From contig OY811980.1 of NCBI GenBank assembly GCA_963681505.1, forward strand, positions 397,001 through 461,000: DNA of 64,000 nt. The letters are read 5' to 3'. A program made the translations under genes and the position numbers. The DNA comes from Eunapius fragilis (lineage: Eukaryota > Porifera > Demospongiae > Spongillida > Spongillidae). Shown here piece after piece: positions 63,831 through 64,000 of the stretch. Each line of letters opens with the position of its first letter. Position 1 is the first letter of the stretch. The notes under the pieces are model-generated. The model saw only the letters and a list, made by a program, of their open reading frames with translations, had not been told where the DNA came from and ran no database searches.

Positions 63831-64000
63831 ACATTCGTGGTGCTTTCCATGACAAGTATGCTAATAAAATTTTACAATTCTGTGCCTTGTAACCCACCAT
63901 GGATAGTCCAAATTTTGATGTGTAGAAGAAATTTACACATAAATAAATAAACTTGAAATACTACTAGCAAGGTTGATTATACTGGACACTGTCCCAACAA

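Overview
This window is nuclear DNA of an animal, most likely an early-branching metazoan such as a sponge (inference). Every gene is split by short GT-AG introns. The gene content is metazoan: an Ig/FN3 receptor tyrosine phosphatase, Reeler-DOMON-cytochrome b561 proteins and an inversin-like ankyrin/IQ protein. The introns are crowded with simple repeats and minisatellites. I saw no rRNA, tRNA, CRISPR array or bacterial-type operon. All exon models were built by hand from splice sites, frame and comparison between paralogues. For every gene the summed exon lengths keep one open frame, but none has been checked against transcripts.

Region 1 (about 0.8-37.6 kb) is a cluster of five paralogous genes of the ferric-chelate-reductase-1-like (FRRS1/CYBDOM) family, called A to E here. 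Gene B (minus, 842-8908) is Reeler + DOMON + cytochrome b561. Gene A (minus, 9901-11776) is a short Reeler + DOMON form with no membrane part. Gene D (plus, 13102-17263) is DOMON + cytochrome b561. Gene C (plus, 17632-26967) is Reeler + four DOMON cassettes + cytochrome b561. Gene E (minus, 27678-37604) has seven DOMON cassettes + cytochrome b561. The repeated unit is a phase 0-0 multi-exon cassette. Two of the E cassettes are almost identical over about 1.09 kb, and D and E share an inverted, almost identical tract. By family knowledge these are membrane haem proteins that carry electrons across a membrane to an extracellular or luminal acceptor such as ferric iron. Intron 1 of B holds a nest of three transposons inside a 32-bp minisatellite, and a 5'-truncated LINE with a poly(A) tail lies between A and D.

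Region 2 (38.2-47.9 kb) holds an inversin-like ankyrin/IQ gene (F, plus), the GPI-anchor acyltransferase PIGW (G, minus, converging on F), and a small REX1BD-like gene (H, plus). H starts 70 bp from PIGW in a head-to-head pair.

Region 3 (48.6-64 kb) holds a receptor protein tyrosine phosphatase (I, plus) with five Ig-like and two FN3-like modules, an active-looking D1 and a dead D2. It is followed on the minus strand by the 3' part of a methylcrotonoyl-CoA-carboxylase-beta-like gene (J), which runs off the right edge. The introns and upstream flank of J hold very long 24-bp and 26-bp minisatellites.
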